From assembly GCF_000282355.1 (NCBI RefSeq), contig NZ_AKJL01000041.1, positions 1 to 35,429 on the forward strand: 35,429 nt of DNA, given 5' to 3'. Shown one piece after another: positions 23,646 to 31,994 of the stretch. Origin of the DNA: Pseudomonas sp. GM49 (GTDB taxonomy: Bacteria > Pseudomonadota > Gammaproteobacteria > Pseudomonadales > Pseudomonadaceae). How positions within the stretch are numbered: position 1 is the first letter of the stretch; each line of letters starts with the position of its first letter. A program made the position numbers and the translations under genes. The notes beneath the pieces are model-generated. The model did no database searches. It was not told the DNA's origin and saw only the letters and a list, made by a program, of their open reading frames with translations.

Positions 23646-24665
23646 ATGAATCACAAAGTAGCGTTCAGCTTTGCCGACGGCAAAACCCTGTTCTTTCCGG
23701 TACAGCCCAATGAAATCCTGCTCGACGCCGCCCTGCGCAACGGCATCAACATTCCCCTGGATTGCCGCGAAGGCGTCTGCGGAACCTGTCAGGGTCGCTG
23801 TGAATCGGGCGACTACAGCCAGGATTACGTGGACGAGGAAGCGCTCTCGAGCCTGGACCTGCAGCAGCGCAAGATGCTCACCTGCCAGACCCGAGTGAAG
23901 TCCGACGCGGCGTTCTATTTCGACTTCGCCTCCAGCCTGTGCAACGCCTCGGGTCCTGAACAACTGAGCGCAACGGTGACTGACGTCAGGCAGATTTCAG
24001 CCGGCACCGCGATCCTGCACCTGGATCTCGGTACGACGACCCCACTGGATTTTCTACCGGGGCAATACGCCCGGTTGTCGATTCCGGGGACCGAAAGCAA
24101 GCGTTCCTACTCGTTTGCCAATCGGCCGAGTGAACACAATCAACTGCAATTTCTGATTCGCCTGTTACCCGACGGGGTGATGAGCAACTACATCCGTGAA
24201 CGCTGCCGGGTGGGCGACGAAATCATGCTGGAGGCCCCCCTGGGTGCGTTCTATCTGCGGCATGTGGCCAAACCGCTGATTCTGGTGGCGGGCGGAACCG
24301 GGCTGTCGGCACTGCTGGGCATGCTCGACGACCTGGCCGAACGCGGTTGCGCGCAGCCGGTGCACCTGTACTACGGCGTGCGCGACGCTGCCGATCTGTG
24401 CGAACGCACACGGATCGAGGCCTATGCCGAACGCCTTCCGGGGTTTCGCTACACCGAAGTCGTCAGCGATCCATCGCCACAGTGGACGGGCAAGCGCGGC
24501 TACATTGCCGAGCATTTCGACATCAGTGAACTGCGCGACGCGCCGGTCGACATGTACGTCTGCGGTCCACCGCCGATGGTCGAGTCGATCAAGGACTGGT
24601 TGCAGACCCAGGCACTGGACAGCATTCACCTGTACTACGAAAAGTTCACCGAGAGTAATATCTGA
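23646..24665 (+). CDS. antC: Anthranilate 1,2-dioxygenase reductase
   Basis: The 339-residue reductase that moves electrons from NADH through FAD and a plant-type [2Fe-2S] cluster to AntA. Cluster ligands are C40, C45 and C48 (CREGVCGTC) and C80 (MLTCQ). The FAD motif RSYSFAN is at residues 153-159, the NADH motif LVAGGTGLSALLGML at about 220, and YVCGPPPMVE near the C-terminus. The domain order (ferredoxin, FAD, NAD) is that of benzoate/anthranilate dioxygenase reductases. It lies 18 bp after antB in the same operon, with GGAGACCGAGG before the start. Confidence 0.95.
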   Translation: MNHKVAFSFADGKTLFFPVQPNEILLDAALRNGINIPLDCREGVCGTCQGRCESGDYSQDYVDEEALSSLDLQQRKMLTCQTRVKSDAAFYFDFASSLCNASGPEQLSATVTDVRQISAGTAILHLDLGTTTPLDFLPGQYARLSIPGTESKRSYSFANRPSEHNQLQFLIRLLPDGVMSNYIRERCRVGDEIMLEAPLGAFYLRHVAKPLILVAGGTGLSALLGMLDDLAERGCAQPVHLYYGVRDAADLCERTRIEAYAERLPGFRYTEVVSDPSPQWTGKRGYIAEHFDISELRDAPVDMYVCGPPPMVESIKDWLQTQALDSIHLYYEKFTESNI

Positions 24666-24685
24666 TCTTTCAAATCAGGCCTGAC

Positions 24686-24693
24686 AACAATAA
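24686..24693 (+). promoter_or_regulatory. Hfq/Crc-type motif in the aroP leader
   Basis: AACAATAA, a full AAnAAnAA match, sits immediately before the AGAAGGGA ribosome binding site of aroP, in the 43-bp gap after antC. Confidence 0.65.
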
Positions 24694-24708
24694 CCAGAAG
24701 GGAACGAG

Positions 24709-26112
24709 ATGGCGGATGAAATCTTGCAACAGGGAACGCTCAAGCGGGGGTTGAAAAATCGCCATATTCAACTGATCGCCCTGGGCGGGGCTATTGGCAC
24801 CGGGCTGTTCCTCGGCTCTGCAGGCGTGCTCAAGTCGGCCGGCCCGTCGATGATCCTCGGTTATGCGATTGCCGGGTTCATCGCCTTCCTGATCATGCGC
24901 CAGTTGGGCGAGATGATTGTCGAGGAGCCGGTGGCCGGTTCGTTCAGTCACTTCGCCCACAAGTACTGGAGCGGTTATGCCGGCTTCCTGTCCGGCTGGA
25001 ATTACTGGGTGCTGTACGTGCTGGTGGGCATGGCCGAGCTGACGGCCGTCGGCAAGTACGTGCAGTTCTGGTGGCCGGAGATCCCGACCTGGGTCAGCGC
25101 CGCGGTGTTCTTCGTCCTGGTCAACCTGATCAACACGATGAACGTCAAAGTCTTCGGCGAAATGGAGTTCTGGTTCGCGATCATCAAGGTCGTGGCAATC
25201 ATCGGCATGATCGTCCTGGGCTGCTACATGCTGTTCAGCGGCACCGGCGGCCCACAGGCGTCGGTCAGCAACCTGTGGAGCCACGGCGGTTTCTTCCCCA
25301 ATGGCACCACCGGCTTGCTGATGTCGATGGCGTTCATCATGTTCTCCTTCGGCGGCCTGGAACTGGTCGGCATCACCGCCGCTGAAGCCAGCGAGCCGAG
25401 GAAGGTGATTCCCAAGGCGATCAACCAGGTGGTTTATCGCGTGTTGATCTTCTACGTCGGCGCACTCACCGTGCTGCTGTCGCTGTACCCCTGGGATCAA
25501 CTGCTGCAGACCCTCGGCGCGTCCGGCGATGCCTACAGCGGCAGCCCGTTCGTACAGATCTTCTCGCTGATCGGCAGCGACACCGCCGCGCACATCCTCA
25601 ACTTCGTGGTGCTCACCGCGGCGCTCTCGGTCTACAACAGCGGCGTCTACTGCAACAGCCGCATGCTCTACGGCCTTGCCGAACAGGGCGACGCACCGAA
25701 GTCGCTGATGAAACTGAACAAACAGGGCGTGCCACTGCGGGCGCTGGGCATCTCGGCGCTGATCACCATGCTGTCCGTGCTGGTCAACTACCTGGCGCCC
25801 CATGAAGCGCTGGAATTGCTGTTCGCCCTGGTAGTCGCCTCGTTGATGATCAACTGGACGCTGATCAGCCTGACCCACCTGAAGTTTCGCAAGATCATGG
25901 GCCAGCAAGGCATCGTGCCAGGCTTCAAGTCGTTCTGGTTTCCCTACAGCAACTACCTGTGCCTGGCGTTCATGGCCATGATCATCTGCGTGATGTGGAT
26001 GATTCCGGGCATACGCGCCTCGGTCATCGCCATCCCGGTGTGGGTGGCGATCATCTACCTGTTCTACCGGATACGTATGGCGCGGGATCGCGCCTTGCCA
26101 GTCGCTCAATAA
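24709..26112 (+). CDS. aroP: Aromatic amino-acid permease AroP
   Basis: A 467-residue APC-family proton symporter with 12 membrane helices, very similar to E. coli AroP. Shared stretches include LKRGLKNRHIQLIALGGAIG, TGLFLGSAG, ILGYAIAGFIAFLIMRQLGE, VEEPVAGSFSHFAHKYW, NYWVLYVLVGMAELTAVGKY, FGGLELVGITAAEA and VYNSGVYCNSRML. It imports phenylalanine, tyrosine and tryptophan. Placement directly after antC and convergent with kynA points to tryptophan uptake for this pathway. The AGAAGGGA ribosome binding site and an Hfq/Crc motif precede it. It may be read with antABC, since the 43-bp gap shows no terminator. A strong bidirectional terminator follows. Confidence 0.92.
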   Translation: MADEILQQGTLKRGLKNRHIQLIALGGAIGTGLFLGSAGVLKSAGPSMILGYAIAGFIAFLIMRQLGEMIVEEPVAGSFSHFAHKYWSGYAGFLSGWNYWVLYVLVGMAELTAVGKYVQFWWPEIPTWVSAAVFFVLVNLINTMNVKVFGEMEFWFAIIKVVAIIGMIVLGCYMLFSGTGGPQASVSNLWSHGGFFPNGTTGLLMSMAFIMFSFGGLELVGITAAEASEPRKVIPKAINQVVYRVLIFYVGALTVLLSLYPWDQLLQTLGASGDAYSGSPFVQIFSLIGSDTAAHILNFVVLTAALSVYNSGVYCNSRMLYGLAEQGDAPKSLMKLNKQGVPLRALGISALITMLSVLVNYLAPHEALELLFALVVASLMINWTLISLTHLKFRKIMGQQGIVPGFKSFWFPYSNYLCLAFMAMIICVMWMIPGIRASVIAIPVWVAIIYLFYRIRMARDRALPVAQ

Positions 26113-26125
26113 TCCTGCGTGCAAC

Positions 26126-26162
26126 AAAAAGCCCCGGCATTCATTGAATGCCGGGGCTTTTT
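26126..26162. terminator. Bidirectional rho-independent terminator between aroP and kynA
   Basis: A long perfect inverted repeat (arms 26127-26143 and 26145-26161) is built on a GCCCCGGC core and ends in A5/T5 runs on each side, so it can stop transcripts from both aroP and kynA. Confidence 0.92.
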
Positions 26163-26175
26163 AATGCCTGTCAGG

Positions 26176-27030
26176 TCAAAGGGTCGAACGCACCCGCCAC
26201 AACTCCGGGAACAGTACGGTATCGAGCATCTTGCGCAGATAACCCACCCCTTCAGTGCCGCCAGTGCCGGGTTGGAAGCCGATGATCCGCTCGACCGTGG
26301 TGACATGGCGGAAGCGCCACTGGCGGAACGAGTCTTCGAGATCGATGAATTTCTCGGCCAGTTGATAGAGATCCCAATAACGCGACGGATCCTTGTAGAC
26401 CACACGCCAGGCCGCTTCGACCGAGGCGTCATGCTGCGTCGGGGCGGTCGGATCATGCTCGAAACGCTGCGGGTCGATCGCCAGGCCGGCGCTGGCCATC
26501 AAGCGAATGGCTTCGTCATACAGCGAAGGGGTGGCGATGGCTTTTTCGAGCTCCTGCAACAGCTCCGGCCGATGGGCGTGGGGGCGCAATAGCGTCGCGC
26601 TCTTGTTGCCCAGGATGAACTCGATTTCACGGTACTGAAACGACTGGAAGCCCGACGATTGCCCCAGGAAAGGCCTGATCGAGTGGTACTCGGTGGGCGT
26701 CATGGTGGCCAGCACCGTCCACGCATGCACCAGCTGATCAAAGATCCGCGAGACCCGCGCCAGCATCTTGAAGGCCGGCGGCAACTCACCCAGCCGAACG
26801 TGTTCGCGGGCGGCCTTGAGCTCGTGCAGCATCAGCTTCATCCACAGCTCGGAGGTCTGGTGCTGGATGATGAACAGCATCTCGTTGTGGTCCGGCGACA
26901 ACGGGTGCTGGGCACTGAGGATACGCCCCAGGTCCAGGTAGTCGCCGTAGCTCATGGAGTCGGAAAAATTCAGCTCGGCGTTATGCCATTCCTCTGTCTG
27001 ATTGGCAGGCGAATACGGACATTGGCTCAT
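26176..27030 (-). CDS. kynA: Tryptophan 2,3-dioxygenase
   Basis: A 284-residue haem dioxygenase that opens the indole ring of L-tryptophan to N-formylkynurenine. H57 in [11 protein letters not shown] corresponds to the substrate-contacting histidine, and H242 in [20 protein letters not shown] is the proximal haem ligand; YREIEF and the GTGG loop that binds the amino and carboxylate groups are also present. The length matches bacterial TDO (about 280). Its ATG overlaps the kynB stop codon (ATGA), and AGGAG precedes it by about 8 nt. It forms a two-gene operon kynB-kynA on the minus strand. Confidence 0.96.
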   Translation of the reverse strand: MSQCPYSPANQTEEWHNAELNFSDSMSYGDYLDLGRILSAQHPLSPDHNEMLFIIQHQTSELWMKLMLHELKAAREHVRLGELPPAFKMLARVSRIFDQLVHAWTVLATMTPTEYHSIRPFLGQSSGFQSFQYREIEFILGNKSATLLRPHAHRPELLQELEKAIATPSLYDEAIRLMASAGLAIDPQRFEHDPTAPTQHDASVEAAWRVVYKDPSRYWDLYQLAEKFIDLEDSFRQWRFRHVTTVERIIGFQPGTGGTEGVGYLRKMLDTVLFPELWRVRSTL

Positions 27031-27692
27031 TGAGCAGGCTCCTCATGTGGCGGTGAATTCAGTGGACGCAATATGGCCCGGACCGGGCTGGCATCGAGAT
27101 TGGCAAAACGTAACGGCAGCGCGATCAGTTCATAATCGCCTTCGGGGACTTCATCGAGCACGATGCCTTCGAGAATGGCCATGCCGTGATGCGCCACCGC
27201 GTTGTGCGAATCCATGGTCTTGGATTGCTGCGGGTCCAGCGACGGCGTATCGATGCCGATCAGCCGCACGCCGAGGCTGGCCAGCAGATCGACGGTTTCT
27301 TTGGCGACGGCGGTGAAATTCGGGTCCCAGGTGGTCAGCGGTGCGTTTCGATAAGTACGCAGCAGGACGCGCTCAGGGAGATGGTCCAGGCGCCCCCGCA
27401 GTTGCTCCGGCTGCACCAGTTGGCTGCTGTCCAGGCAATGCAACACCCGGCAAGGCCCGATATAGACGTCCAGCGACACTTCGCCAATGGCCTTGCCATC
27501 CGCGCTGTAGTGCAGTGGCGCGTCGACATGGGCGCCGGTGTGCGGCGACAGCGTGATGCGCCCGACATTCACAGGGCACTCGGGCCCCAAGCTCCAGACG
27601 CGTTCTTCCTGAAACGGCGTATCACCCGGCCAGGTCGGGGTTGCGGTACTCAGGGGCGGGCTGATGTCCCACCACGACATTGTTTTTTTCAT
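27027..27692 (-). CDS. kynB: Kynurenine formamidase
   Basis: A 221-residue metal-dependent hydrolase of the cyclase family that converts N-formylkynurenine to kynurenine and formate. The zinc-binding motif [12 protein letters not shown] gives H51, H55, D57 and H61. WWDISPPLS at the N-terminus is typical of KynB. The ATG at 27692 has GAGAG 7 nt upstream; a second ATG at 27680 is an alternative. Codons 2-5 contain AAAAACAA, an AAnAAnAA match (27680-27687) that could bind Hfq/Crc over the start. Its stop overlaps kynA. A candidate promoter and KynR-like sites lie upstream. Confidence 0.95.
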   Translation of the reverse strand: MKKTMSWWDISPPLSTATPTWPGDTPFQEERVWSLGPECPVNVGRITLSPHTGAHVDAPLHYSADGKAIGEVSLDVYIGPCRVLHCLDSSQLVQPEQLRGRLDHLPERVLLRTYRNAPLTTWDPNFTAVAKETVDLLASLGVRLIGIDTPSLDPQQSKTMDSHNAVAHHGMAILEGIVLDEVPEGDYELIALPLRFANLDASPVRAILRPLNSPPHEEPAQ

Positions 27693-27721
27693 AGCAAAGC
27701 TCTCGGCCTTTTCCGAAGTGA

Positions 27722-27790
27722 ATGATACGAGTGATACCAGTGCATGTTCTTGCGAAAACTTTCGGTAATGCTCGGGTCTTTCGCAGAAAC
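27722..27790 (-). promoter_or_regulatory. Candidate kynB promoter and KynR-like sites
   Basis: On the minus strand TATCAT (27722-27727) is a good -10; the -35 position is poor, as expected for an activated promoter. Just upstream is the palindrome CGAAAACTTTCG (27753-27764). Then comes TCGCAGAAA (27781-27789), a 9-mer that also occurs in the kynU/kynR control region at 19809-19817. Confidence 0.4.
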
Positions 27791-27956
27791 CGCCGGAAAT
27801 CGATCAATTATCGAGGGTAAATTTCAACCGCCTTGGGTAACGCGGCCAAGCAATGGCCGCTGCGTTTCTGGATACATCAATGTCGAGCACAGACAACTGA
27901 TGCCCGGCCAGGCCCTATAGGTGCGACTTCAGCTCTCCCTCATGCCCGGAGTCATC

Positions 27957-28301
27957 ATGACCGCACCGATTACCGTTCTTCGCGACACCCACCCGCTGCC
28001 CGTACTCGACGCCTGCAAATGGGAAAAACTCGAAGGCGACCCGCACACCGTCAACCTCAACGCCTACACCAGTGAAGACGGCAGCAAGATCATGGGCACC
28101 TGGATCTGCACGCCGGGCAAGTAGTACGTGGAATACGTGAAGTGGGAATACTGCCACTTCCAGGAAGGCTACTGCATCATCACGCCGGAAGGCATGGCGC
28201 CGATCCACCTGCGCGCCGGCGATATTTTCGTCATCGAGCCCGGGATGAAAGGGACGTGGGAAGTGGTGGAAACCGTGCGCAAATATTTCGTGTTTGCCTG
28301 A
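27957..28301 (+). pseudogene. Cupin-domain protein interrupted by an in-frame amber codon
   Basis: A 115-codon frame reads as one small cupin protein except for a TAG at codon 56 (28122-28124). Upstream it reads TWICTPGK; downstream it continues without frame change through YVEYVKWEYCHFQEGYCIIT, APIHLRAGDIFVIEPG and TWEVVETVRKYFVFA to TGA. The continuing part has the barrel motifs of the DUF861/EutQ-like cupins, so the whole gene was recently intact. A single G-to-A change of TGG (Trp) would create this TAG, consistent with the PGKW seen in relatives as I recall them. GGAG is 5 nt before the ATG. It is divergent from kynB-kynA. It is most likely a nonsense-mutated gene; a sequencing error or suppression is possible. 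Confidence 0.85.
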
Positions 28302-28303
28302 TA

Positions 28304-28340
28304 TAAAAAACCGGGGGATCACCCGACGTGATCTCCCGGT
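28304..28340 (-). terminator. Hairpin terminator downstream of mmsB (also follows the cupin gene)
   Basis: Arms 28310-28322 and 28328-28340 pair over 13 bp with one imperfect pair (G-U in plus-strand RNA) and a 5-base loop. On the minus strand it is followed by TTTTTT, so it fits termination of mmsA-mmsB transcripts. It starts just after the cupin stop codon and may act both ways. Confidence 0.7.
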
Positions 28341-28364
28341 AAATATCTTTGAGTACATGCAACC

Positions 28365-28457
28365 CCTGTGGGAGCGAGCTTGCTCGCGATGACGGCAGTA
28401 GCTTCAACAATGAAGTGACTGACCGTCCGCTATCGCGAGCAAGCTCGCTCCCACAGG
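28365..28457. repeat. REP-type inverted repeat pair
   Basis: Perfect 26-bp arms (28365-28390 and 28432-28457) with the GAGCGAGCTTGCTCGC core lie across a 41-bp spacer, between the terminator and the mmsB stop codon. Confidence 0.9.
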
Positions 28458-28472
28458 TTTTCCACCGCCCTT

Positions 28473-29360
28473 CTATTGCGGTTTGCGATAGCTGTTGATG
28501 ATCGCCGAGAAGTCGTTGCCGCCTTCCCCACGCAAACTCATCGCCTGATACAGCTGCTGGGCCACCGCGCCGAGCACCACGGGCTGATGCGCCTGACGCG
28601 CCGCTTCAGTGGCCAGCCCCAGATCCTTGAGCATCAGTTCAGCCCCGAAACCGCCGGTATAACCGCGCGACGCCGGCGCCGTTTCGACGATGCCCGGCCA
28701 CGGGTTGTACATCTCCGAACTCCAGCAACGCCCGGTAGAGCTGTTGATGATGCCCGCCAACACCTTGGTGTCGATGCCCAGGGCATCGCCCAGCGCCATG
28801 GCTTCGCTGACGCCGACCATGGAAATCCCCAGCAGCAGGTTGTTGCAGATTTTAGCGATTTGCCCGGTGCCGACCTCACCACAATGGACGATGTTGCGGC
28901 CCATTTGTGCCAGTACCGGTTGCAGGGTGGCGAACAGTTCAGGGGTGGCGCCGACCATGAAGGTCAGCGTCCCGGCGGCTGCACCACCGGTACCGCCAGA
29001 GACCGGTGCATCGGCCATGGCCACGTCCTGTTTGGCGGCGGCAGCGGCTACGTCCCGCGCGGTCTGCGGATCGATGGTGCTGCAATCCACGGCCGGTACA
29101 CCTTTACCGATACCGGCGAGCACGCCGTCTTCACCCAGCCACACACTGCGCACATGCACCGCGGCAGGCAGCATGGTGATGACCAGTTCGGCGCCCTCTG
29201 CCGCTTCGCGGGCCGATGCGCTGATACTGCCGCCTAGTTGCTCCAGCTCCGCCAACACGGCTTTGTTCAGGTCCACCAGGCGCAGTGCATGGCCGGCCTT
29301 GATCAGGTTGCGCGCCATCGGCGCGCCCATGTTGCCCAGACCGATAAAAGCAATTTTCAT
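28473..29360 (-). CDS. mmsB: 3-hydroxyisobutyrate dehydrogenase
   Basis: A 295-residue NAD-dependent beta-hydroxyacid dehydrogenase of valine degradation, oxidising 3-hydroxyisobutyrate to methylmalonate semialdehyde. The Rossmann motif FIGLGNMGAPMARNL starts at residue 5, the substrate motif DAPVSGGTGGAAAGTLTFMVG at about 117-137, and the catalytic lysine is K170 in GQIAKICNNLLLG. AAGGAG, overlapping the mmsA stop, precedes the ATG by 7 nt, so the genes are 10 bp apart and form an operon. Length matches the family (about 295). Confidence 0.95.
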   Translation of the reverse strand: MKIAFIGLGNMGAPMARNLIKAGHALRLVDLNKAVLAELEQLGGSISASAREAAEGAELVITMLPAAVHVRSVWLGEDGVLAGIGKGVPAVDCSTIDPQTARDVAAAAAKQDVAMADAPVSGGTGGAAAGTLTFMVGATPELFATLQPVLAQMGRNIVHCGEVGTGQIAKICNNLLLGISMVGVSEAMALGDALGIDTKVLAGIINSSTGRCWSSEMYNPWPGIVETAPASRGYTGGFGAELMLKDLGLATEAARQAHQPVVLGAVAQQLYQAMSLRGEGGNDFSAIINSYRKPQ

Positions 29361-29370
29361 GTCCGGCTCC

Positions 29371-30897
29371 TTAACGCAGGTTGATCGTGGTGTTCACACC
29401 GTCGTTGACGCTGTCGTCATCGAACCAGCGGCTGGTGACGGTCTTGGTCTGAGTGTAGAACTGCACCACTTGCTTGCCATACGGGCCGAGGTCGCCGAGT
29501 TTGGAACCACGGGAACCGGTGAAGCTGAAGAACGGCACCGGCACCGGGATCGGGATGTTGATACCGACCTGGCCGACATCGATCTCGTTCTGGAACTTAC
29601 GCGCCGCCGCACCGCTCTGGGTGAACAGGCCTGTGCCGTTGCCGAACGGGTTGGCGTTGACCAGGGCGATGGCCTCATCGAGAGTGGCGACTTCCAGCAC
29701 CACCAGCACCGGGCCGAAGATTTCTTGGGTGTAGATCTGCATGTCGGTGGTCACGCCGGAGAACAGAGTCGGGCCGACGAAGTTACCCTTCTCGTAACCG
29801 GGAACCGAGATCTCGCGACCGTCCAGCTCCAGTTTGGCGCCTTCCTTGATGCCGCTTTCGATCAGATCGAGAATCCGTGCCTTGGCTTTTTTCGAGATCA
29901 CCGGACCCACATCGGTGCCCGGCTCGCTGCCGGCATTGACCTTGAGTTTTTGCGCCAGCGCCTTGAGATCCGGCAGCCATTGCTTGGCCGCGCCCACCAG
30001 CACCACCACAGAAGTAGCCATGCAACGTTGACCGGCAGCACCGAAGCCGGCACCCACCAACGCATTCAATGCTTGTTCGCGATTGGCGTCCGGCAGCACC
30101 ACGGCGTGGTTCTTGGCGCCCATCATCGATTGCACACGCTTGCCGTGTTTGCCCGCCAGGTCATAGACGTGGGTACCGACAGCGGTCGAACCGACGAAGG
30201 AAACTGCCTTGATGTCCTTGTGGGTGCAGAGCGCGTCCACCACGTCCTTGCCGCCATGCACGACGTTGAGCACGCCAGCCGGAATACCCGCCTCGATCGC
30301 CAGCTCCACCAGGAGCATGGTCGACATCGGGTCCTGTTCCGACGGTTTGAGCACGAAGGTGTTGCCGCAGGCGATAGCCATCGGGAACATCCACAGCGGG
30401 ATCATTGCCGGGAAGTTGAACGGGGTGATGCCCGCGCACACGCCGATCGGCTGGCGCAGGGTGTAGGTGTCGACGCCACCGGCGACGTTTTCAGCGAATT
30501 CGCCCATTTGCAGGCTGCCGATGGAACAGGCGTGCTCGACCACTTCCAGGCCACGGAAAATATCGCCTTCGGCGTCGGCAATGGTCTTGCCCTGCTCGGC
30601 GCTCAGGACCGCGGCGATGCGCTTGGAGTGCTCGCGAATCAGCGCCTGGAGCTTGAGCATGATGCGCATCCGCGCGCCGATTGGCGTCAGCTTCCAGGTC
30701 TGGAAAGCACGATGAGCGGCGCTGATGGCGGCGTCGACTTCTTCTGCGGTGGCAAACGGCACTTTGGCCAGCACTTGCTGGGTCGCCGGGTTGACGATGT
30801 CGTGCCATTCGGTGGACTTGGACTCGACCCACTGGCCGTCGATCAACAGTTTGACCTTCTGCACGGTGGTTTCGTTAGGCGTGAGCGATACGTTCAT
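29371..30897 (-). CDS. mmsA: Methylmalonate-semialdehyde dehydrogenase (CoA-acylating)
   Basis: A 508-residue aldehyde dehydrogenase that converts methylmalonate semialdehyde, NAD and CoA to propionyl-CoA in valine and thymine breakdown. The catalytic cysteine is C292 in [12 protein letters not shown]161 lies in [15 protein letters not shown], and the [13 protein letters not shown] segment replaces the general-base glutamate motif of ordinary ALDHs, as is normal for the CoA-dependent type. GGAG precedes the ATG by about 6 nt, and an AAAAATAA motif (30914-30921) a few bases upstream suggests Hfq/Crc control. It is divergent from a LysR gene. Confidence 0.95.
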   Translation of the reverse strand: MNVSLTPNETTVQKVKLLIDGQWVESKSTEWHDIVNPATQQVLAKVPFATAEEVDAAISAAHRAFQTWKLTPIGARMRIMLKLQALIREHSKRIAAVLSAEQGKTIADAEGDIFRGLEVVEHACSIGSLQMGEFAENVAGGVDTYTLRQPIGVCAGITPFNFPAMIPLWMFPMAIACGNTFVLKPSEQDPMSTMLLVELAIEAGIPAGVLNVVHGGKDVVDALCTHKDIKAVSFVGSTAVGTHVYDLAGKHGKRVQSMMGAKNHAVVLPDANREQALNALVGAGFGAAGQRCMATSVVVLVGAAKQWLPDLKALAQKLKVNAGSEPGTDVGPVISKKAKARILDLIESGIKEGAKLELDGREISVPGYEKGNFVGPTLFSGVTTDMQIYTQEIFGPVLVVLEVATLDEAIALVNANPFGNGTGLFTQSGAAARKFQNEIDVGQVGINIPIPVPVPFFSFTGSRGSKLGDLGPYGKQVVQFYTQTKTVTSRWFDDDSVNDGVNTTINLR

Positions 30898-30913
30898 GTG
30901 GGTCTCCGGATGT

Positions 30914-30921
30914 TTATTTTT
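30914..30921 (-). promoter_or_regulatory. Hfq/Crc-type motif in the mmsA leader
   Basis: AAAAATAA on the minus strand fits AAnAAnAA and lies 6 nt before the GGAG of mmsA. Confidence 0.5.
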
Positions 30922-31004
30922 ATCTGGGAGCCAAGGCGAAAAAGTCGCCTTGAGATGAGGCGTGTGCCGCGAAATGGTTAACGGGCTGTTTTTGGAGTAT
31001 AGAT

Positions 31005-31994
31005 GTGCAAACTTCTAATAAGAACGCACATAAAAACCGGTCCAACATGCAAAAAAACATTACCTCCCTCGGTTCGTTGAACTGGGATGACCTCAAGTTT
31101 TTCCTTGAAGTCGCCCGCACACGCAAAGCCAGCACTGCGGCCAAGCGCCTGGCGGTGGACTACACCACGGTGTCGCGGCGCATCAGCTCCCTGGAAACGG
31201 CGTTGGGCACCTTGCTGTTCGAGAAATCCCGGACCAACGGCTTTGTCCTGACCGCCGAAGGCCAGCGGTTGATGGGGTATGCCGAATCGATCGAAAGCAC
31301 CTTGCACATGGCGTGCGAGCAGGTTTCCGGGTCCGGCGTGGCGCTGTCCGGCCATGTGCGCATGGGCTGCACCGAAGGTTTCGGCAGCTTTTTCATCACG
31401 CCGCAGCTGAGCCACTTCGTCGACACCTATCCGGCCATTTCGGTGGATATCCTGCCGCTGCCGCACTTCATCAGCCTGTCCAAGCGCGAGGCCGACATCG
31501 TCATCGCCCTGGAGCGTCCGGAGCATGGCCCGTACGTCTGCTGCAAGCTGTGCGACTACCGGTTACAGCTGTACGCGACCCAGGATTATCTGGACAACCA
31601 CCCGCCGATCCGCCGCCCGGCAGACTTGGCGAAACATTCGTTTATCAGTTATGTCGACGACCTGGCGTTCAGCTCGGAGCTGCTGTACCTGGCCAACGTG
31701 CTGCCGGGCGCCAGTGCCAATCTGCGCAGCACCAGCGTGATCGCGCAGTTCGTGGCGGCGCAGCAGGGGCGTTCACTGGCAATCCTGCCGTGCTTCCTCG
31801 CCACTCAGGACCCTCGCCTGCTGCCGGTGTTGCCGCAGGAAATCAACATCACTCGACAGTTCTGGATGTACTGCCGCGAAGACCTGAGGAAGCTCAAGCG
31901 GATCACCCTGTTGTGGGATTACATCCGCCAGGTCACCGAGCAGAATCAGGGCCTGCTGATGGGCGAAAGCCGGGAGATGTTGTTTGCCGATTAG
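31005..31994 (+). CDS. LysR-family regulator divergent from mmsAB
   Basis: A 329-residue LysR-type regulator if translation starts at GTG 31005, which has GGAG 7 nt upstream; an ATG at 31047 would give 315 residues but lacks a good ribosome binding site. The helix-turn-helix is at about residues 28-65 ([38 protein letters not shown]). The effector domain follows from about residue 115 ([20 protein letters not shown]). It is divergent from mmsA-mmsB and is inferred to control that operon. In P. aeruginosa the mms regulator MmsR is of AraC type, so this is a different solution. A 25-codon frame starting at ATG 31003 overlaps the start. The gene's end overlaps the convergent yfiB by 4 bp. Confidence 0.87.
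   Translation: MQTSNKNAHKNRSNMQKNITSLGSLNWDDLKFFLEVARTRKASTAAKRLAVDYTTVSRRISSLETALGTLLFEKSRTNGFVLTAEGQRLMGYAESIESTLHMACEQVSGSGVALSGHVRMGCTEGFGSFFITPQLSHFVDTYPAISVDILPLPHFISLSKREADIVIALERPEHGPYVCCKLCDYRLQLYATQDYLDNHPPIRRPADLAKHSFISYVDDLAFSSELLYLANVLPGASANLRSTSVIAQFVAAQQGRSLAILPCFLATQDPRLLPVLPQEINITRQFWMYCREDLRKLKRITLLWDYIRQVTEQNQGLLMGESREMLFAD

Noticed and set aside
24670..26127. A 485-codon minus-strand open frame opposite aroP
   Set aside because: Its translation is rich in His, Gln, Asp and Arg in the pattern of an antisense shadow of a membrane protein, and aroP is certain.
28122..28124. Amber codon read as pyrrolysine or another programmed recoding event
   Set aside because: Pyrrolysine machinery is not known in Pseudomonas and TAG is a one-base change from TGG; a simple nonsense mutation or sequence error is more likely.
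27915..28358. A 147-codon minus-strand frame opposite the interrupted cupin
   Set aside because: The plus-strand frame carries cupin motifs on both sides of the amber codon, while the minus-strand translation resembles no family and has no ribosome binding site.
28690..30981. A 763-codon plus-strand open frame opposite mmsB and mmsA
   Set aside because: It spans two well-supported genes on the other strand and shows no recognisable domain; long antisense frames are common in GC-rich Pseudomonas genes because stop codons are rare opposite biased codons.
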